A stretch of 64,000 nt of DNA from Streptomyces lydicus (GTDB taxonomy: Bacteria > Actinomycetota > Actinomycetes > Streptomycetales > Streptomycetaceae): positions 6,944,001 to 7,008,000 of the forward strand of contig NZ_RDTE01000003.1 in assembly GCF_004125265.1 (NCBI RefSeq), written 5' to 3'. The notes beneath the pieces are model-generated. The model was not told the DNA's origin. It saw only the letters and a list, made by a program, of their open reading frames with translations, and did no database searches. This document shows positions 60,630 to 64,000 of the stretch, piece after piece; the stretch's first letter is position 1; every line of letters starts with the position of its first letter. Made by a program: the position numbers and the translations under genes.

Positions 60630-61673
60630 TCACCCGGACGCAGGCGCCGATGCCGCCGGCTCGACATCCTGCAGCAGCTGCATGAAGGCCGCCTCGTCGA
60701 CCACGACCGTGCCGTACGAGGCGGCCTTGGCCGTCTTGGAGGTCCGGGCGTCGGGGTCGTTGGTCACCAGCAGGCTGGTCAGCCGGGACAGGCTCGTGGC
60801 GACATGGAGCCCGGCCTCGACGGCCCGGTCCTCCAGCAGCTCACGGTCCACGGAGGTGTCGCCGGAGAAGGCGACCCGCATCCCCTGGACGAGCCGGCCA
60901 CCCGCCTCGTAGCGCCCCGGGTTGGGGTACGGGCACGCCGGGCGCTTACGGGAGGGCCGCCAGGTCGTGGGGCGGTAGGCCGACGCCGTGGCATGCTGCC
61001 GGGGCGCGGGGGTGTCCGACCACTCCGTCAGCGGCTGGCAGTTCATCAGGGGCAGCCGCAGGTTCTCCTGTGCGGCCTTCCGCAAACCGGGACGGAACGA
61101 CTCGGCCAGCACCCGGGCGTCGTCCAGCGCGTGGTGGGCCCGCTCCTGCACCACGCCGTAGTGCGCCGCGAGGGATTCCAGCTTGTGATTGGGCAGCGGG
61201 AGCCGCAGCTCCTTGGACAGGGCGATGGTGCACAGCCGCTGCCGGACCGGTGCCGTGGCCTCGGCGCGGGCGTACTCGCGGGCGATCATCGACCAGTCGA
61301 ACATCGCGTTGTGCGCGACCAGTACCCGGTCCGCCAGGCGCCGGGACAGTTCTGGGACGATCTCCGGGAAGAGCGGGGCATCGGCCAGCACGGCGCTGGT
61401 CAGACCGTGGATCCAGACCGGCCCCGGGTCCCGCTGCGGGTTGACGAGGGTGTACCAGTGGTCCTGGACCTCGCCCTGCGCGTCGAGTTGGTACACCGCG
61501 GCGGAGATGATCCGGTCGTCGCGGGCCAGGCCCGTGGTCTCGACGTCGACCACCGCGTACCCCTGGGGATACGCGGACGGCCAGGGAGCCGGCGGCGTCT
61601 GCGGGCCCGGCTGCTGCCCGATCTTCGGCGCGATCGGGTCGGCTGCTGCCATGCGGTCTTCGAGCATGGTCAT
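60630..61673 (-). CDS. DEDDh 3'-5' exonuclease with BRCT domain
   Basis: A 347-residue DnaQ-like exonuclease. ExoI AVVDVETTGL (Asp/Glu), ExoII HNAMFDWSM (Asp), ExoIII ERAHHALDDARVL (His, Asp) complete the DEDDh set; the C-terminal 80 residues (GMRVAFSGDTSVDRELLEDRAVEAG, LVTNDPDARTSKTAKAA) form a BRCT domain. Likely a DNA repair or proofreading-type nuclease. The start is 61673 or 61667; TATCCT lies just upstream with no SD, so the message may be leaderless from 61667. Confidence 0.88.
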   Translation of the reverse strand: MTMLEDRMAAADPIAPKIGQQPGPQTPPAPWPSAYPQGYAVVDVETTGLARDDRIISAAVYQLDAQGEVQDHWYTLVNPQRDPGPVWIHGLTSAVLADAPLFPEIVPELSRRLADRVLVAHNAMFDWSMIAREYARAEATAPVRQRLCTIALSKELRLPLPNHKLESLAAHYGVVQERAHHALDDARVLAESFRPGLRKAAQENLRLPLMNCQPLTEWSDTPAPRQHATASAYRPTTWRPSRKRPACPYPNPGRYEAGGRLVQGMRVAFSGDTSVDRELLEDRAVEAGLHVATSLSRLTSLLVTNDPDARTSKTAKAASYGTVVVDEAAFMQLLQDVEPAASAPASG

Positions 61674-61874
61674 TGAGGATACGGGCCACCACCGACAGGC
61701 ACCGAACCGGCGTGGGGCGCGCGGGGGCAGCCGCACGCCCAGGTGCCGCGGGGCTGGTGCCGCGGCGGGCGGCGGGGAGGCCGGTGGCAGCTCTCTTTCC
61801 GTGGCCGGCAGCGAAGTTGACGGTGAGCCGGAAGCCGGTCACCGGTGCGGGAGGGGAGGCACCCGTTACGCCCC

Positions 61875-62579
61875 TTACGTCCCCAGCTGCCGCGCCGGCT
61901 GCGCCACCTCCGCCACCGAGCCGTCCCCGCCGACGCTCACCCGGTGGAGCGTGGCGCCCGGTCTGCGGGTGACGACCTCCACGAGGCGGCCGTCGGCGAA
62001 CACCCCGGCGGCGCCGTCGTCGACCGCCCAACCTCCGGGCAGCGCACCGTCGTTGACCGCCGCGAGATAGCCGGGCCTGCGCTCCGGTTCGCCGTCGTAG
62101 TGCGGGCACAGGCTGCCCGGCAGCAGCCCCAGCCCGTCGGCCAGTGGCACGGGCGGGCCGAAGGAGTCGGAGAACGCGCTCTCGAACCAGCAGCAGGCCC
62201 CGGCGCTGATGCCGCACAGCAGCACCCCCGCCGCGTACGCCTCGCGCAGGATCGCGTCCAGGCCGTGCACCCGCCAGACGGCAAGCATGTTGGCGGTGTT
62301 GCCGCCGCCGACGTAGACGATGTCCTGGGCGAGGACGAAGGACCGCAGATCGGTCACGGTGCGCCGGAACAGCTCCAGATGGCCCGTTTCGCACCCGCGC
62401 CCGGCGAACGCCGCGTGGAACCTCTCGATGTACCCGGGTGCGTCGCCGCTCGCGGTCGGCAGGAAGCAGACCTTCGGCCGGGGCCGCCCGGCCCTCTCCA
62501 GTACGAAGTCGTCCAGCAGGGTGTCGGGGTCGTCGGAGAAGCCGCCGCCGAGCAGGGCGATCGTGGGTGTGCGGGTCAT
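61875..62579 (-). CDS. Peptidase E-like serine peptidase (S51)
   Basis: A 234-residue class I glutamine-amidotransferase-like peptidase. IALLGGGFSD, DIVYVGGGNTANMLAVWR and the nucleophile Ser in CGISAGACCWFE match peptidase E/cyanophycinase-like S51 members, which cleave Asp-X dipeptides. Cytoplasmic. It is divergent from the sterol desaturase gene, with 120 bp between. Confidence 0.87.
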   Translation of the reverse strand: MTRTPTIALLGGGFSDDPDTLLDDFVLERAGRPRPKVCFLPTASGDAPGYIERFHAAFAGRGCETGHLELFRRTVTDLRSFVLAQDIVYVGGGNTANMLAVWRVHGLDAILREAYAAGVLLCGISAGACCWFESAFSDSFGPPVPLADGLGLLPGSLCPHYDGEPERRPGYLAAVNDGALPGGWAVDDGAAGVFADGRLVEVVTRRPGATLHRVSVGGDGSVAEVAQPARQLGT

Positions 62580-62699
62580 GGGACCTCGATTCCGGTCGTC
62601 GCGGGGACCTGCCGCCGGGCCGCCGTCGCGGCGCAGCTGACGGCACGTCTTACATACTTCTCAGTAACAACCCCTAGCGGCACCGCCGTCCACGCCTTT

Positions 62700-63623
62700 A
62701 TGGTGCGGGACATGCCGCACCTGCCCGATGTCCTGTTGTGGTCCATACCGGCCTTCGTCCTGCTCGCCGTGATCGAGATGGTGAGCTACCGCCTCCATCC
62801 CGACGAGGAGGCGGCCGGCTACGAGGCCAAGGACGCCGCCACCAGCGTCGGCATGGGCCTGGGCAGCCTGGTCTTCGACGCGCTGTGGAAGATCCCCATC
62901 GTGGCGATCTACGCCGCCGTCTACGAGCTCACCCCGCTGCGGATCCCCGTGCTGTGGTGGACGCTGCCCCTGATGCAGCTCGCCCAGGACTTCTTCTACT
63001 ACTGGTCGCACCGCGGCCACCACGTCATCCGCGTCCTGTGGGCCTGCCACGTGGTGCACCACTCCAGCGAGAAGTTCAACCTCAGCACCGCCCTGCGCCA
63101 GCCCTGGACGACCTGGACCGTCTGGCCCTTCTACGTCCCGATGATCGCGCTCGGCGTCCATCCGGCCGTGATCGCCTTCACCTCCGGCGCCAACCTCGTC
63201 TACCAGTTCTGGGTGCACACCGAGCGGATCGGCAAACTGCCCCGGCCCTTCGAGTTCGTGCTCAACACCCCCTCCCACCACCGGGTCCACCACGCCTCGC
63301 AGGGCGGCTACCTGGACCGTAACTTCGGCGGGATCCTGATCATCTGGGACCGTATGTTCGGCTCGTTCGTGGCCGAAACCGAGCGGCCGGTCTACGGACT
63401 CACCAAAAACATCAAGACCTTCAACCCGCTGCGGGTGGCCACCCATGAGTACGCCGCCATCGCGCGCGACCTACGGGCCGCGGACAGCTGGCGCGAGCGC
63501 GCCGGACGGGTGTTCCGCGGACCGGGCTGGCAGCCGGCCGGACGGGCCGCCGCGGCGCAGCCCCCGACGGCCGGCCGTTCGGAGTCCGAGGCGCGCCCCT
63601 CCGTCGGGGAGCCGGCCGCATGA
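62700..63623 (+). CDS. Sterol desaturase/fatty acid hydroxylase family protein
   Basis: A 307-residue membrane di-iron enzyme. Four to five hydrophobic segments carry the eight-His pattern: YWSHRGHH, HVVHHSSEKFN and HHRVHHASQ. Substrates in bacteria are lipids or isoprenoids. The start is ATG 62700 or 62712; SDs are weak. The last 50 residues are an Ala/Pro tail, and its TGA overlaps the next ATG (ATGA). Confidence 0.9.
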   Translation: MVRDMPHLPDVLLWSIPAFVLLAVIEMVSYRLHPDEEAAGYEAKDAATSVGMGLGSLVFDALWKIPIVAIYAAVYELTPLRIPVLWWTLPLMQLAQDFFYYWSHRGHHVIRVLWACHVVHHSSEKFNLSTALRQPWTTWTVWPFYVPMIALGVHPAVIAFTSGANLVYQFWVHTERIGKLPRPFEFVLNTPSHHRVHHASQGGYLDRNFGGILIIWDRMFGSFVAETERPVYGLTKNIKTFNPLRVATHEYAAIARDLRAADSWRERAGRVFRGPGWQPAGRAAAAQPPTAGRSESEARPSVGEPAA

Positions 63624-64000
63624 GGGAACGGTGGCCACGGGTCGTCCGGCCCCTGCTGTGGGTCTTCGCCGCACTGGCCGTCGTGCACCTGGGGGCGCTG
63701 CTCGGCGGTGTTACGGCCGTCGGGCAGCTCACCAAGCCCGCCCTGATGCCGGTGCTCGCCGCCTATGTGCTGGCGCGCGGCGGTCCCCTGCTGCTCGCCG
63801 GTGCGCTGCTGTGCGGCTGCGGCGGGGACACCTTCCTCCAGATCGGCGGGGACGTCGCCTTCCTGGTGGGGATGGGCTCGTTCGCCGCCGGACACGTCTG
63901 CTATCTGCTGCTGTTCGCCCGGCACGGGGCGGCGGCGGAGGCCGGACGGCGGGGGCGGACGGTCGCCGCGGCCGCTGCGTACGCCGTGCTGCTCACCGGC
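63620..64000 (+). CDS. Lysoplasmalogenase (YhhN/TMEM86) family, 3' end missing
   Basis: The first 127 residues of a YhhN-family membrane protein that runs off the right edge: TKPALMPVLAAYVLARGG, then LLCGCGGDTFLQIG and FLVGMGSFAAGHVCYLLLF, the acidic membrane motif and following helix typical of lysoplasmalogenases that cleave the vinyl-ether bond of lysoplasmalogens. The ATGA overlap with the desaturase suggests a shared lipid role. Confidence 0.88.
   Translation, partial: MRERWPRVVRPLLWVFAALAVVHLGALLGGVTAVGQLTKPALMPVLAAYVLARGGPLLLAGALLCGCGGDTFLQIGGDVAFLVGMGSFAAGHVCYLLLFARHGAAAEAGRRGRTVAAAAAYAVLLTG

Noticed and set aside
56850..61676. 1608-residue plus-strand open frame
   Set aside because: It runs antisense to SDR, GH15, SURF1 and exonuclease genes, has no SD or domain, and is a typical high-GC shadow frame.

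Overview
The window looks like chromosomal core DNA from a Streptomyces or very close relative. GC content is very high, starts are often GTG, SD sequences are of the GGAGG type, and typical Streptomyces loci are present: ectABCD, a LAETG-anchored sortase substrate, an Asp23/AmaP envelope cluster and the nucleoid protein Gbn. From memory, the gene order (dapD, dapA ... ectDCBA ... LAETG protein ... cob genes ... pit ... gbn) runs parallel to S. coelicolor around SCO1916 down to SCO1838. No rRNA, tRNA, CRISPR array, IS element or phage gene was seen.

Layout. 1-11.4 kb: lysine/DAP genes (3'-truncated-at-left dapD, dapA), an EI24 membrane protein, a secreted EEP nuclease, a conserved hypothetical, a Tat-exported PhoX-type protein, a methyltransferase, a two-domain TerD protein and a GlsB/YeaQ membrane protein. 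11.6-18.4 kb: a uronate-dehydrogenase-like gene, a two-component system with an upstream membrane protein, and a divergent IclR regulator/aldehyde dehydrogenase pair. 18.5-21.4 kb: methyltransferase, DsbA/FrnE protein and a class V aminotransferase. 21.4-24.9 kb: ectABCD (ectoine and 5-hydroxyectoine). 25.4-28.8 kb: amidohydrolase, LAETG surface protein and an atypical, lower-GC glycosyltransferase. 29.2-39.2 kb: an eight-gene, largely translationally coupled cobalamin operon (cobD, cobQ, chelatase chlID, cobO, cobB, cobE-like, cbiX-like, cobC) headed by a clear cobalamin riboswitch. 39.4-43.8 kb: the most unusual locus, an EACC1 protein, a membrane-anchored caspase fused to an extracytoplasmic substrate-binding and vWA region, and a solute-binding lipoprotein. 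43.9-53.2 kb: small membrane protein, pit phosphate transporter with a PHO box, aldolase, hydrolase, conserved hypothetical, a large structured inverted repeat, an ABC-F ATPase, gbn and an enoyl-CoA hydratase. 53.2-56.6 kb: Asp23/AmaP envelope cluster. 56.7-64 kb: SDR, GH15, SURF1, zinc-finger protein, DEDDh-BRCT exonuclease, peptidase E, sterol desaturase, and a lysoplasmalogenase cut by the right edge.

How things fit together. The cobalamin operon should be repressed by B12 through its leader and share its upstream region with the divergent caspase locus. That caspase gene carries the only in-frame TTA codon I found, so its translation is predicted to depend on bldA. The locus reads as an outside-in sensor (lipoprotein, SBP, vWA) coupled to an inside protease, kept quiet until development; this is inference. 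Ectoine, TerD, GlsB and Asp23 genes give the region a stress/envelope flavour. Structured repeats (tandem 9-, 15-, 18-, 23- and 34-bp units, a 590-bp inverted repeat with compensating hairpins, and a 14-bp-phased GATC array before gbn) are the main non-coding signals.
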